Assembly (NCBI RefSeq): GCF_003626755.1
Contig: NZ_RBCJ01000001.1
Span: 1,178,001 to 1,242,000, forward strand
Direction of reading: 5' to 3'
Length of the DNA stretch: 64,000 bases
Source: Ulvibacterium marinum
Lineage (GTDB): Bacteria > Bacteroidota > Bacteroidia > Flavobacteriales > Flavobacteriaceae
Under the pieces are notes generated by a model. The model was given only the letters and a program-made list of their open reading frames with translations, searched no databases and was not told the DNA's origin. The position numbers were made by a program, and so were the translations under genes. This document shows, piece by piece, positions 25,777 through 34,535 of the stretch. Each line of letters opens with the position of its first letter. The stretch's first letter is position 1.

Positions 25777-26679
25777 CTAGTTTATGTCAGTGGTATTGCT
25801 TCGGTAAAACACTACCAACAGCTCGGCAAGTTCTTCACCCTTTTCTTCCTGAATAAAATGGCCTGCATTTAGAAGGGTATGATTTTGGCCTTTGGCCCCA
25901 GGCACCAGATTTTGAAAAACCTGTTCGGCACCTTTCATAATGTCATCTCCATCTCCAAAAATAGTTAGGAAGGGTTTGTCCCATTGTCTTAACTTTTCCC
26001 AGGCTTGCCGATTTTTAACAGCTTCGGGATCATCATGATCGATTGGGACCAACATTGGAAAGATTCTGGCCCCAGCCTTGTATTCCTCAGAGGGGAACGG
26101 GGCATTGTAGACTGCCATGACCTCTTCGGTAAGTGGCTGTAAGGTGCCCATTTCTATGACCTTGCCAATGTTAAATCCCGGTGAATGTTGTGAATAGGCT
26201 CTCCACTTTAAAAAGCTTTCGGGCATAGGAGTTTTGCCAGTAGGCAAAGTAGTATTGGAGGCGATAACCATTGCAAAGAGATCTTCCATTTCGGTAATCA
26301 ATCGTAGACCGATTAATCCGCCCCAGTCCTGACAAAAAAGGACCATATCCTTAAGGTCCAGTTTCTGGATAAATGTCGAAATCCAATCCATATGCTTTTG
26401 ATATGAGTAATCCTGCTGATGGATTGGCTTGTCCGATTTACCAAACCCGATGAGGTCGGGGGCAATTACCCGAAAGTCCTTTGAAAGCACTGGAATCATC
26501 TTGCGATAGAGATAGGACCAACTAGGTTCTCCATGTAGAAGAAGTACCGTAGGCTTCTCCTTATCACCTTCATCCAAATAATGAAGTCGTAAACCTTTTT
26601 CTACCTCCACATAGTTACCCGGAAAGTTGTAGTCGGGTAAATTTTCAAATCGGTCTTCCGGCGTTCTTACTACTTTCAT
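25777..26679 (-). CDS. Haloalkane dehalogenase (HLD-I-like alpha/beta hydrolase)
   Basis: 300 residues. Oxyanion motif LLLHGEPSWSYLYRKM, nucleophile elbow CQDWGG with Asp118, catalytic His274 in NAGHFIQEE and an acidic residue in FGDGDDI (Asp245 is the likely third member). An Asp nucleophile followed by Trp is the signature that separates haloalkane dehalogenases from ordinary esterases (Ser nucleophile); the Trp also helps bind the halide. It hydrolyses carbon-halogen bonds of short haloalkanes to alcohol and halide with no cofactor. Marine flavobacteria often carry such genes. The natural substrate is not known. The upstream neighbours give no pathway. Confidence 0.85.
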   Translation of the reverse strand: MKVVRTPEDRFENLPDYNFPGNYVEVEKGLRLHYLDEGDKEKPTVLLLHGEPSWSYLYRKMIPVLSKDFRVIAPDLIGFGKSDKPIHQQDYSYQKHMDWISTFIQKLDLKDMVLFCQDWGGLIGLRLITEMEDLFAMVIASNTTLPTGKTPMPESFLKWRAYSQHSPGFNIGKVIEMGTLQPLTEEVMAVYNAPFPSEEYKAGARIFPMLVPIDHDDPEAVKNRQAWEKLRQWDKPFLTIFGDGDDIMKGAEQVFQNLVPGAKGQNHTLLNAGHFIQEEKGEELAELLVVFYRSNTTDIN

Positions 26680-26762
26680 AAGCCTATTGTTTTTTTATGT
26701 CCCGCTAAGGTTTTGTATTCATTGTCGTGATAATTCCGCTTGTGGATTATGGGATGCTTTTA

Positions 26763-27128
26763 TCACGAATCATCCCGCATCTTTATCCATGCCAATACCA
26801 CGCTCTCTAAATCCTTTTTGTGGTTTTCTATGTCCTCCATACTTCCGAATTTTGCCGTCCTAGCTTCCTTGCCGTCTCCTTGGAGTAGTCCGGTAGTGTC
26901 GTTGATCAACGCTCCCTTGTGGAACATTAGGCTTACATGTTTTTTGGCGTTCATAAAGTATGAGGCCATGTTCCCCTTATACATAAAGGTAGGGCTGCTC
27001 CATTTTATGGTCTCTTCAATATCGGGATGGGTATTTAAAATAATGTCCCGGACTCTTTGGATTTCGGCCTCCAAGGGATGATTTTTCTTCTTAAGGTATT
27101 CATCGACTTCTGGATTTTTATTGGCCAT
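26763..27128 (-). CDS. DUF1801-family protein
   Basis: 121 residues: NPEVDEYLKKKNHPLEAEIQRVRDIILNTHPDIEETIKWSSPTFMYKGNMASYFMNAKKHVSLMFHKGALI is the typical DUF1801 (YdhG-like) pattern, and KRKDLESVVLAWIKM-type helix closes it. Family members are small cytoplasmic proteins of unknown function. YdeI/OmdA-type genes nearby belong to the same wider group (DUF1801 is often fused to it). No partner is clear here. Confidence 0.85.
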   Translation of the reverse strand: MANKNPEVDEYLKKKNHPLEAEIQRVRDIILNTHPDIEETIKWSSPTFMYKGNMASYFMNAKKHVSLMFHKGALINDTTGLLQGDGKEARTAKFGSMEDIENHKKDLESVVLAWIKMRDDS

Positions 27129-27187
27129 GGTTTTTATTTATGGGTGAGCTTATTTATTCAATTTTTTTTAGGAATCAAATATTGATT

Positions 27188-27460
27188 TTAATTCAGATAT
27201 AAGATTAAAAGAGCCAAAGCGATAAAAACTATTCCGAGAATTATTAATTCATTTCGTCTGTCAGATTTTATTTTTTTTCGGATATCAATTTTTACCTTTT
27301 CCAATTCAGATTCCGAAAGCTTTGGAAAATTAAATTCTGGTTTTGAATCAGGGTTTTTAAAGCCCATTTTCTTTCTATCAAATTTTCCTTGGCTTTTATC
27401 TTTCCGCGCTTTTTTGCGAGCTAAAGTAGCTTTGAATTGCGATAAACTTCCGTCAGCCAT
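27188..27460 (-). CDS. Small membrane protein, unknown
   Basis: 90 residues. Very basic N-terminal half (FKATLARKKARKDKSQGKFDRKK) and one C-terminal membrane helix LIILGIVFIALALLILYL. Predicted to be tail-anchored, with the basic part in the cytoplasm. No family is recognised. The next gene upstream overlaps it by 8 bp, so the two are likely cotranslated. Confidence 0.6.
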   Translation of the reverse strand: MADGSLSQFKATLARKKARKDKSQGKFDRKKMGFKNPDSKPEFNFPKLSESELEKVKIDIRKKIKSDRRNELIILGIVFIALALLILYLN

Positions 27461-27959
27461 TTTTTCTTTGCGTTATTAATTCCGTTAGCTTATCCAGTTT
27501 TTTTTGGTCAATTTTTGTCCAGTCCTTTTCATTAAATTCCAAGGTATTGAATTTTTTTAAACTTCGATACATTGGCAAAATTATGGACTTGAAATCTCCT
27601 ATTGATTCAAAAATTGGATTAGGAATTTTCGATGTTTTGCTATTTTTCGAAATAATCAGATTGATTCGCTTTTCTTTTGGGTCCAGTGAAAAGAAGTAGT
27701 ACTCAGGTTCCAAATTCCAACAAAACTCAGTTGCGATTCCATTTAATAATAAAATAAGGGATTCGCAAAGTTTGTCAATCGGATTTTCGGGTATGTTTGA
27801 GGCAATAAATTCCAATTCAAAATCAGTAGATTTAAATGTAATCGGAATCCATCCATTTTTTGGATTCCCCAAATTCAGTTCCATTACTTTTGTATTATCC
27901 AAATAGTTTACGGCAGTTCGACTTGGCAGCCTATTGTCTTGTACATTTTTATTCCTCAT
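27453..27959 (-). CDS. Hypothetical protein (168 aa)
   Basis: Start chosen at the ATG at 27959; the in-frame TTG at 27968 is not preferred, and the ATG giving MELNLGNPKNGWIPITF is a further option. The sequence has a beta-rich pattern (WIPITFKSTDFELEFIASN, CESLILLLNGIATEFCWNLEPEYYFFSLDPKEKRINLIIS) like small proteins of polymorphic-toxin immunity type, but no motif is decisive. It overlaps both neighbours by a few bases: 11 bp with the cupin gene and 8 bp with the membrane protein. A toxin-immunity role is only a guess. Confidence 0.55.
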   Translation of the reverse strand: MRNKNVQDNRLPSRTAVNYLDNTKVMELNLGNPKNGWIPITFKSTDFELEFIASNIPENPIDKLCESLILLLNGIATEFCWNLEPEYYFFSLDPKEKRINLIISKNSKTSKIPNPIFESIGDFKSIILPMYRSLKKFNTLEFNEKDWTKIDQKKLDKLTELITQRKNG

Positions 27960-28383
27960 AAATATCAAATTCGGCAGAAATGGACTTCATAAGTTCCGTA
28001 TCCGCAAAATCACTGTCGGATAGTTTTGATAGTTTTTCCAAATACAGATCAAATTGGCCATTTTTAAATATCGTAAGCATTTTGCCTCCCTTCTCACATC
28101 TGGCGGTATGCCAAACATTTGGGGGAACGGTAACGGTATCTCCTGGCCCTGCCGTAATCGATTCATCGTCAAAAATTAATTCAACTTCTCCTTCAAGAAT
28201 ATAAAAGACCTCCGTCATTAATTTGTGGTGATGCCGCCCCAAATAAAAGCCCGGTTTTAAGGTGTCCTCAACAAAGCTTAGCTCCCCATTGGTCCTGTGG
28301 GAAGAAAGCTTGATGAAGCAATGATCTTGGGAATAGTTATAGTTTTCACCTTCCCCGTTCCGGATGATTTCTTTTTCTTTCAT
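27949..28383 (-). CDS. Cupin-domain protein
   Basis: 144 residues. Cupin motif 1 PGFYLGRHHHKLMTEVFYILEGEVEL (HxH and E as metal ligands) and motif 2 AGPGDTVTVPPNVWHTARCE (PxGxxH-like with His). The two motifs surround a divalent metal site. Cupins of this size act as isomerases, oxygenases or sensors of small molecules. The substrate is not known. Downstream genes overlap, suggesting a three-gene operon with the two hypotheticals. Confidence 0.85.
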   Translation of the reverse strand: MKEKEIIRNGEGENYNYSQDHCFIKLSSHRTNGELSFVEDTLKPGFYLGRHHHKLMTEVFYILEGEVELIFDDESITAGPGDTVTVPPNVWHTARCEKGGKMLTIFKNGQFDLYLEKLSKLSDSDFADTELMKSISAEFDIYEE

Positions 28384-28457
28384 ATTTTATGTATTGTAAT
28401 CGTTTCCATTTGCGCTTTCGGCCCCAGTTAGGAAAGACCAATATCGATGGCTGTTGT

Positions 28458-29669
28458 TTAATGATGGTGCTTTTCCAAATGTTGTCTTAAATAATCTTTT
28501 CCGTAATCGTTTCCATTGGGGGTTCGTACAATGGTATGTATATGATTTCTTGTGGGTTGTCTACCATTTCCTTGTATACCGATCGGTCCTTGATGATCGA
28601 ATTCTATAAGAACCACTGGGCTATGGATGCGATAATAAAATACGGCATTTTCATCCGTTTGCCCTACCCAGGCAAAGTAGGTTTCATTCATATGCTTTTT
28701 GATGTCTTCCATCTTTACCTTGGCGTGTCCCTCGCGCATATTTGAAATATATTGATTGGCCAAGTCCAATAACGCTACTTTTTGTTTTTCGGACATCTTG
28801 CTTACGGGCAACCCTTGGAAATCCACAATAACATTATCCGAAAATGCTTCTGCCCGGATATCATTATCCACTTTTTCCGTAGACAAAGTGGCTTCCTTTT
28901 GTAGTTCCACGGGGAGGGATTGCATAAACTTTAGACCCAAATTTTGTTCATCCTGAAAAATCGTATTGCCCTTATATTTTCCCGAAGTCGTTATTATCGG
29001 TTCACCTCCCATAAAAGTCGGGGTCATTACTACCTGGTCTCCCAAGATGAAATAATTTATAACCAAATGGTGACCGTCTATTTGCCAGCCCCAAGGTTCG
29101 GTCAGGGATGGGTTGCCCATAATGGTAAAAAAATAGAGCTCTTCATCGTAGATAGGGTTGCCGTTGTTCAATTCACGAAGTGTTTGGTCTGTTTTCATGA
29201 TATCCTTGCTCAATTGCAATCCTTTTGCGCTTAATGCATTTTGCATGAGCTCGAAAGCCAATTTTCGTTGTTCCTGATCCATTTCCTTAAGGCTTATGCC
29301 TTGTCGCATATAGATGCCATTGTCCACATTGCACCATTTGCGCCATTCATCGTCCTGGATATCAAATTGTGTTTTTTCCAATTGTTCCGGGCCAAGGGAT
29401 TTTAGGAATTCTTCACCGGCCAATTTTATGGGAAGGGTAGAAACGCCTGTTGATGTTATGGGAAATAGGTCTTTATCCATGCCTTGGGAAGTAGCAATAC
29501 CGATAAACTCCGTTTTTAGACTTTCTTCCTCCATTTTTTCAAACGGACTTAGCTGTCTTACTTCAGTGGTCTCTTTTTCCGATTCGGTCGGCTGTTTTTG
29601 TTCTTTTTTTTGACCCTTGCAGCTAAAAGCAATTAATCCAAGGGTAAGCAGATATGCTATTTTTTTCAT
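28458..29669 (-). CDS. DUF3500-family lipoprotein
   Basis: 403 residues. Lipobox GLIAFSC gives a lipidated Cys at 17, followed by a Lys/Glu/Thr-rich linker (KGQKKEQKQPTESEKETTEV). The folded part shows DUF3500 features: WGWQIDGHHLVINYFIL, TPTFMGGEP, YFAWVGQTDENAVFYYRIHSPVVLIEFDHQGP and NHIHTIVRTPNGNDYG. Conserved His residues in GHHL and RNHIHTI suggest a metal or acid-base centre, but the activity is not established. A His-rich tail HLEKHHH ends the protein. Exported and membrane-anchored. Confidence 0.85.
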   Translation of the reverse strand: MKKIAYLLTLGLIAFSCKGQKKEQKQPTESEKETTEVRQLSPFEKMEEESLKTEFIGIATSQGMDKDLFPITSTGVSTLPIKLAGEEFLKSLGPEQLEKTQFDIQDDEWRKWCNVDNGIYMRQGISLKEMDQEQRKLAFELMQNALSAKGLQLSKDIMKTDQTLRELNNGNPIYDEELYFFTIMGNPSLTEPWGWQIDGHHLVINYFILGDQVVMTPTFMGGEPIITTSGKYKGNTIFQDEQNLGLKFMQSLPVELQKEATLSTEKVDNDIRAEAFSDNVIVDFQGLPVSKMSEKQKVALLDLANQYISNMREGHAKVKMEDIKKHMNETYFAWVGQTDENAVFYYRIHSPVVLIEFDHQGPIGIQGNGRQPTRNHIHTIVRTPNGNDYGKDYLRQHLEKHHH

Positions 29670-29705
29670 ATGTGTTTGCGTTATGGCCCGGCCAACGGTT
29701 TCGTA

Positions 29706-30245
29706 TTAGGCGGACATGAATTCATTCTTGATCATTTCATATACGACTAGTCTCCAAATCAGATTATGAGCACTAAAGTGCTTGTCATATTCCTTTATTT
29801 TTTTCATTCCAATTTTTTCGGCGATACGTTGTGCAGGACTGTTTTTGATATAGGTATGAATGAAGATGCTTTCAAAGCCGAAGTTTTGAAACCCGTACGC
29901 AAGGGAGGTCTTGGCGGCCTCTGTGGCATAACCTTGGTTCCAATATAATTTGTGGATATGGTAGCCAATTTCCGGGACGTATACTCCATCTATATTTTGT
30001 AAACTAATACCACATTGTCCTATGAAATTTCTGGATTCCTTTAGGATAACGGCCCATAGTCCAAATCCATTTTTTTGGTAACTGTCCATACTTCGACCTA
30101 TCCAATCTTTTACCGCATCCAAATTATAAGTTGCCGGATAATACTGCATCACCTCGGCATCACTCAATATTTCATGAAGTGGGTCGGCATCTTCTCTAGT
30201 AAGTTTCCGAAGCCCTAACCTTTCTGTTTCAATCAAGTAGCCCAA
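29706..30245 (-). CDS. GNAT-family N-acetyltransferase (RimJ/RimL type)
   Basis: 179 residues. Begins with IETERLGLRKLTREDADPLHEILSDAEVMQYYPATY, the standard RimJ/RimL opening, and continues with EIGYHIHKLYWNQGYATEAAKTSLAYGFQ, where QGYATEA is the acetyl-CoA loop, and HTYIKNSPAQRIAEKIGMKK. It acetylates an amino group of a small molecule or protein N-terminus; the substrate is not known. The C-terminus (WRLVVYEMIKNEFMSA) ends at a short spacer with the motif ttaggcggac discussed in the findings. Confidence 0.87.
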   Translation of the reverse strand: MGYLIETERLGLRKLTREDADPLHEILSDAEVMQYYPATYNLDAVKDWIGRSMDSYQKNGFGLWAVILKESRNFIGQCGISLQNIDGVYVPEIGYHIHKLYWNQGYATEAAKTSLAYGFQNFGFESIFIHTYIKNSPAQRIAEKIGMKKIKEYDKHFSAHNLIWRLVVYEMIKNEFMSA

Positions 30246-30288
30246 CCCCCTTTTTTAGTTATTAAATTCATTTGGTTTATGCGTCATG

Positions 30289-31056
30289 TCAGTACCTGGC
30301 AACAATTAATTCTAATGCACAGGTAAATTCTTTTAGCTCTCTGTGTTTACCATATTTTTTATCCCAATTCCCCGACGCTAAATCATCGGCTAATCTTTTA
30401 ACGATTTCCTCTTCCGTTCCATCAGGTAAGAATCCCCAAGCAGATTGATTTAGTCGTACTTCCTTGTTTAAAAATGCTTCTGGACGACCATAAAAAGCCT
30501 CCTGAAATCCATCTACACAATCGAAAGGAATGGGAATTGAAATAATATCACAGTTTCCTCCAAGACACTCCATAATAAAGTCGTTTGTGGGATATCTCTT
30601 TTTTTCTATTTCAATGACTTCGGGGAAGTATTCGGCGTTCCAAAAATAGTCCAGACGACCTGGGTCGAAAGTCATGATAACAACTTTTTTCCTTGAAACC
30701 CTTTTAAGTTCACTTAATCCTTTTTTTATATCCGGCCAATGATGAACGGTGACCATTGCCATAGAGGTATCAAAAGAATCGTCGTCAAAGGGCAAAGAGT
30801 CCGCTTTTGCATTAATCGCCGGAACTTTGTTATTTACAATTCTTTGATTCCGCATAACTATTGAAGGTTCAACAGCTACTACATATTTATTATCCGGTTC
30901 GTATGACCCTGAACCGGCTCCAACATTAAGAATGGCGGTTGATTCAGCCAATTCTTTAAAAACAAATTCAGCTATTCTCGGATCTGTTTGTCTATGACCT
31001 GAATATTGTTGGCCATATTTGTCGTAATTAAATGCCGGATTATCAATTTCTATCAT
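30289..31056 (-). CDS. Class I SAM-dependent methyltransferase
   Basis: 255 residues. Motif I ILNVGAGSGSYEPDN (glycine-rich SAM loop), acidic VAVEPS loop, ADSLPFDDDSFDTSMAMVTVHHWPDIKKGLSELKRVSRKKVVIMTFDPG is the Methyltransf_11 post-motif pattern with the D/HW. The start IDNPAFNYDKYGQQYSGHRQTDPRI resembles the UbiE/COQ5-like or arsenite methyltransferase-like group. Substrate unknown. It lies between the GNAT gene and the FG-GAP gene with moderate gaps; no operon is evident. Confidence 0.87.
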   Translation of the reverse strand: MIEIDNPAFNYDKYGQQYSGHRQTDPRIAEFVFKELAESTAILNVGAGSGSYEPDNKYVVAVEPSIVMRNQRIVNNKVPAINAKADSLPFDDDSFDTSMAMVTVHHWPDIKKGLSELKRVSRKKVVIMTFDPGRLDYFWNAEYFPEVIEIEKKRYPTNDFIMECLGGNCDIISIPIPFDCVDGFQEAFYGRPEAFLNKEVRLNQSAWGFLPDGTEEEIVKRLADDLASGNWDKKYGKHRELKEFTCALELIVARY

Positions 31057-31258
31057 ATCGATTGTATTAATTCCCGCTTCTGAGGGAGTATGGCTGATAA
31101 AAGTTTGGTGTGATTAGGTATAGCTTAAAGGTAAACAAATTACCCATGATTTGGCAAGGCCTATCCTATACGTTTTACGGCAATCATAAAGCCCCGGGAG
31201 AACACAAGACAAGGAATAGCGCTAGTTTAAAACAACCACATTGAAAAGTGGGTCGCTC

Positions 31259-32464
31259 TTATTTATCTACCGTTTTGTTTAACCAGAGTTCATAGGATTT
31301 TCCTTCATGACCAGCATACCGGAAAAAATCCAGATCGCCATCACCTTCAACATCCCCTATATAGGAATTGTAGGCGCCCTCCATGGTCAATATTTGCTCC
31401 TGCCAAATAGGCCCACCCGATTCCCCTTCGCCTTGTAAAAAAAGGATTACGGGACTTGTCTCAGGGTACCCTTGATCTCCATTGTTACCCGATAGTACGT
31501 CCAAGTCGCCATCGTTATCCATATCGCCCACCTGTAAGGTATGCGCAAAGGCGTTGGTTCCTATTTCGTGTTTTACCCACTGGTCGCCGCAGTCCGGATC
31601 AAGGTCGTACCAGGCCACGCGCGTACGAAATTTTTCTGAGCAGGAGATAAAGACTTCATCGCGTTGGTCCCCATCAATATCCGCACAGAAAATTTTTGTG
31701 GAATTATGGATCCAATCATACCCATCATCACTGTTCCAATACGGGTCAATGGATTTTACCGACCAAACGCCGGTCATATCGCCTCCGGGATTTTTAAACC
31801 AAAAAGCGGTGGAAACGACGTCCAGATCCCCGTCCCCGTCCACATCTCCAACATGTTGCCCTTCATGGAGGTGTTCTACATAAACTTCTGTGGCTTTGCT
31901 CCAGCTATCAGGATTGTCTTGACGATATACGAACAATCTTCGCGAATGATGGGTGGTGCCCGCCACGTCCAGTTTTCCATCACCATTGAGGTCTTCCAAA
32001 TCAAAGTCCTTGACAAAAGAGGGGAACACGGCAATTTTATGAGCTTCCCACCCAGGGTTTTCATACCAGTATAGTGTAAGCGGTTCACTGGAACCGCCCC
32101 ATTCACCAGGGCTTACGGGTCCCAAAACATCAATATCCCCATCATTGTCAATATCGCCGGATGCCAGGTCGCCGGCGGCAAACTTTTTCCCTTCGGGGCC
32201 GGTTTCCGCAATAAGGTGTTTTTTGGATTCCCCGAAACCGGGTACGGTCTCATACCATAGAAGGGCCCCTCCGTTAGCATTGTTATGGATCACGAAAAAA
32301 TCCAGGAGCCCATCATTATTCACATCGGCATGACTCCTTGCCCACCATTTGTCGGCTGTACCATTTACCAATACGTGTTTGGAAAAATCTATTTGCGCAT
32401 GCGAAAGTTGAAATGATAAAAACATACCAAAAGCGAGGATTACCGTAAAAGATGGTTTTTTCAT
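31259..32464 (-). CDS. Secreted FG-GAP/VCBS repeat protein
   Basis: 401 residues with signal peptide MKKPSFTVILAFGMFLSFQLSHAQ. At least seven calcium-binding repeats run through it: DVNNDGLLDFF, DIDNDGDIDVLG, DLNGDGKLDVAG, DVDGDGDLDVVS, DIDGDQRDEVF, DMDNDGDLDVLSG, DVEGDGDLDFF. They form a seven-bladed beta-propeller like integrin alpha heads. Between repeats are WYE/WYEN segments, typical of VCBS proteins that bind carbohydrates or other ligands. There is no T9SS tail; the last residues LWLNKTVDK are short. It is exported, location after that unknown. Confidence 0.9.
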   Translation of the reverse strand: MKKPSFTVILAFGMFLSFQLSHAQIDFSKHVLVNGTADKWWARSHADVNNDGLLDFFVIHNNANGGALLWYETVPGFGESKKHLIAETGPEGKKFAAGDLASGDIDNDGDIDVLGPVSPGEWGGSSEPLTLYWYENPGWEAHKIAVFPSFVKDFDLEDLNGDGKLDVAGTTHHSRRLFVYRQDNPDSWSKATEVYVEHLHEGQHVGDVDGDGDLDVVSTAFWFKNPGGDMTGVWSVKSIDPYWNSDDGYDWIHNSTKIFCADIDGDQRDEVFISCSEKFRTRVAWYDLDPDCGDQWVKHEIGTNAFAHTLQVGDMDNDGDLDVLSGNNGDQGYPETSPVILFLQGEGESGGPIWQEQILTMEGAYNSYIGDVEGDGDLDFFRYAGHEGKSYELWLNKTVDK

Positions 32465-32567
32465 GGTTTATCGAGCGTTAGTTGTTAAGTGAATCAAATT
32501 AACAAAAATGCGGTAGCCCATCAATCCGATTCAGCTTAAAATTCAGAAATATGCGTTTTAAGCTGTC

Positions 32568-32930
32568 CTAATTTATAATTGTTCCTCTTTTGTTTTTCTT
32601 AAAATAAGGAAGAATTGACTTTATACAATCAATTGCCTCAAAAAAGGTAACATTATACTGTCCTCTGACTTGATCGGTTGTGGCAGCTTCCAGTGTTCCA
32701 GTCACTCCATATTCGGTGTTATTTAAAAAGACATCAATTTTTCCAAATTTGGCGACACCTTTGCGATGGCTTGTTCAATCGTTTCCTTTTTTTAACATCA
32801 AGAGTCTCTAGGACAAGACTTTCATTTGGTATAAGATCTTGCCCTGCTTTAGGTTTGCGCATTGCGGCAATCACATTCCAGCCTTTTTGTGAAAATTACG
32901 AGTAATTACTTTCCTATCCCGTTGCTTTAA
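32568..32930 (-). pseudogene. Decayed short-chain dehydrogenase/reductase remnant
   Basis: Within a 523-bp stretch lacking intact genes, the minus strand encodes SDR pieces in shifting frames: NGIGK (TGxxxGxG-like), then in another frame FSQKGWNVIAAMRKPKAGQDL and LVLETLDV, then in a third frame FGKIDVFLNNTEYGVTGTLEAA, QYNVTFFEAIDCIKSILPYFKKNKRGTIIN followed by a stop at 32568. The order matches an SDR (cofactor loop, NNAG-like motif NNTEYG, downstream helix). Two or more frameshifts and several stops show it is dead. The catalytic YxxxK part is missing. Confidence 0.85.
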
Positions 32931-32987
32931 TGGGTTGTTAAAATTGTATTTCCCATTATGCGGCTTTATTTTTTTTAATGGATGATA

Positions 32988-33788
32988 TTAATTCAGTTTT
33001 TCCAGTAGAAGTTCAGCTACCAACTCGGAAGAAGCAGGATTTTGACCGGTAACCAATAACCCGTCTTCAACTGCATAAGGATTCCAATCGGCCCCTTTCG
33101 AATAAATTCCACCATTTTCCTTTAACACGTCTTCTACCGAAAACGGGACAACATTCGTAAAATCAATTGCTGCCTCTTCAGAATTTGAATATGCCGTTAC
33201 CTTTTTTCCAGCTACAAGTGGTTTATCCTCTAAATCCTTGGTGTTCTTAAAGATGGCTGGACCATGACAAACGGAAGCTACTGGTTTATTGCTATTGTAG
33301 AAACCTTCTATTAAAGCTATTGATTTTTCATTATCGGCTAAATCCCATAATGGACCGTATCCACCAGTGTAGAAAACAGCATCATAATCCGTTTGCTTGG
33401 CGGTTTCCAATTTAATGGTTTTAGAAAACACGTTCTGCGCTTCCTTATCTTCATTGAACCTTTTAGTGGAAGAAGTCTGGAAGTCTGGTAATTCACTTTT
33501 AGGGTCAATAGGAGGTTTGCCACCTTTGGGTGAGGCTAGCGTAATAACAACGCCTTTATCCTTTAAAAAGTAATATGGGCCAGTAAACTCTTCAAGCCAA
33601 ACCCCGGTTTTGTCGCCTGTAGTACCCAATTTATCATGACTTGTAATTACGAACAAAATCCTTTTCATTGTTTCTCTTTTTTCTTGTTTGGTATTTTTTT
33701 CTTGATTTGAAACCGTACTTCCTTTTGTCTTATTCCCACAAGAGAAAAGAAAAGCAGAACTTAATAATGCAATGAGTGCTTTTTTCAT
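32988..33788 (-). CDS. DJ-1/PfpI-family lipoprotein (type 1 glutamine amidotransferase-like)
   Basis: 266 residues. Lipobox AFLFSC (Cys 17) followed by a Lys/Thr linker, then a DJ-1/PfpI domain starting at about 41: RILFVITSHDKLGTTGDKTGVWLEEFTGPYYFLKDKG, VFYTGGYGPLWDLAD, nucleophile elbow SVCHGPAIF (Cys in the AxCHG-type motif), and TAYSNSEEAAIDF. The GxxTGVWLEE form matches Hsp31/ThiJ-type intracellular homologues, but the N-terminus says this copy is exported and lipid-anchored, which is less common. Proposed activity: glyoxalase III or deglycase type, unproven. Extra start: the Met before KRILFV would give a cytoplasmic form. Confidence 0.85.
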   Translation of the reverse strand: MKKALIALLSSAFLFSCGNKTKGSTVSNQEKNTKQEKRETMKRILFVITSHDKLGTTGDKTGVWLEEFTGPYYFLKDKGVVITLASPKGGKPPIDPKSELPDFQTSSTKRFNEDKEAQNVFSKTIKLETAKQTDYDAVFYTGGYGPLWDLADNEKSIALIEGFYNSNKPVASVCHGPAIFKNTKDLEDKPLVAGKKVTAYSNSEEAAIDFTNVVPFSVEDVLKENGGIYSKGADWNPYAVEDGLLVTGQNPASSELVAELLLEKLN

Positions 33789-33862
33789 TTTATAATGATT
33801 TAATTACACTGCAAAATTGAGCTATACACCTCTCAAAAAAATTGATGTATGGTAAGAAACGA

Positions 33863-34438
33863 TTACTGAGCGATTTCTTTTCTGATTCTACTAAGGCTCT
33901 CAGTTGTAATTCCCAAGTATGAAGCTATGTGGTAGTTTTTGACTTGTTGTTCTATCCTAGGGTAAGTTTTGACAAAAGATAAGTACCTATCTTTAGCAGG
34001 AAACGCTAAATTATTAAGGGTTCTTCTGTGAAAGGCTTCCATTCTCTTTTCCAGTTTTTTTCTAAAAAAGGTCTCAAAAGCCGGAATATCAAGATACAAT
34101 TGTTCCATATTTTTTCTAGACAACCTATATAGCGTAGTATCTTTAATACATTCAATATTCATCATGGCCTTGGTCCCCGAGAAAAAAGCAGTGTAATCAC
34201 TAATCCACCAATCTTTGATAGCAAACTGCAAGGTGTGATCTTTACCAAATTCATCAATAAAGTAGCATCTTAAACAGCCTATATGGACATAGTGTGTATA
34301 TGAAACTTTTTCTCCACTCCTCAACAAAACATCACCTTTCTTCAAAGTTATTTTTTTGAATTTAGGACCAAGAATTTTCAGCTCTTCTGAAGAAAATATG
34401 GTTGGATCAAATATTTCTTGTAAAAAAGGATTCTTCAT
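33863..34438 (-). CDS. Crp/Fnr-family transcriptional regulator
   Basis: 191 residues. Cyclic-nucleotide-binding-like beta roll at the N-terminus (LKKGDVLLRSGEKVSYTHYVHIGCLRCYF, FGKDHTLQFAIKDWWISDYTAFFSGTKAMMNIECI) and a helical dimer region with a C-terminal helix-turn-helix (RIEQQVKNYHIASYLGITTESLSRIRKEI). The HTH is the short Bacteroidetes type. There is no N-terminal Cys cluster for an Fnr-type Fe-S centre, so it is unlikely to be an oxygen sensor. It is 75 bp upstream of the DJ-1 lipoprotein gene and may control it. I do not propose it as the factor for the palindromes listed elsewhere. Confidence 0.85.
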   Translation of the reverse strand: MKNPFLQEIFDPTIFSSEELKILGPKFKKITLKKGDVLLRSGEKVSYTHYVHIGCLRCYFIDEFGKDHTLQFAIKDWWISDYTAFFSGTKAMMNIECIKDTTLYRLSRKNMEQLYLDIPAFETFFRKKLEKRMEAFHRRTLNNLAFPAKDRYLSFVKTYPRIEQQVKNYHIASYLGITTESLSRIRKEIAQ

Positions 34439-34535
34439 TTTTTAATCAATTACTCACAACATAGGCATACAGATCATATAATCTATAGATCTTTTACGTG
34501 CACACTAAAAGTAGACAACCTTATGAAGTGTGCCG

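Noticed and set aside
27188-28383. Toxin-immunity operon (cupin and two small genes)
   Set aside because: Overlap shows an operon but no toxin domain or immunity fold can be identified from the sequence.
31057-31258. Small gene or RNA between the methyltransferase and FG-GAP genes
   Set aside because: About 200 bases without a long open frame or hairpin; nothing supportable.
33863-34438. The Crp/Fnr-type regulator as the factor that binds the six palindromes
   Set aside because: It lacks the Cys residues of Fnr and is next to an unrelated lipoprotein gene; nothing in the window links it to the sites. The regulator is more likely encoded elsewhere.
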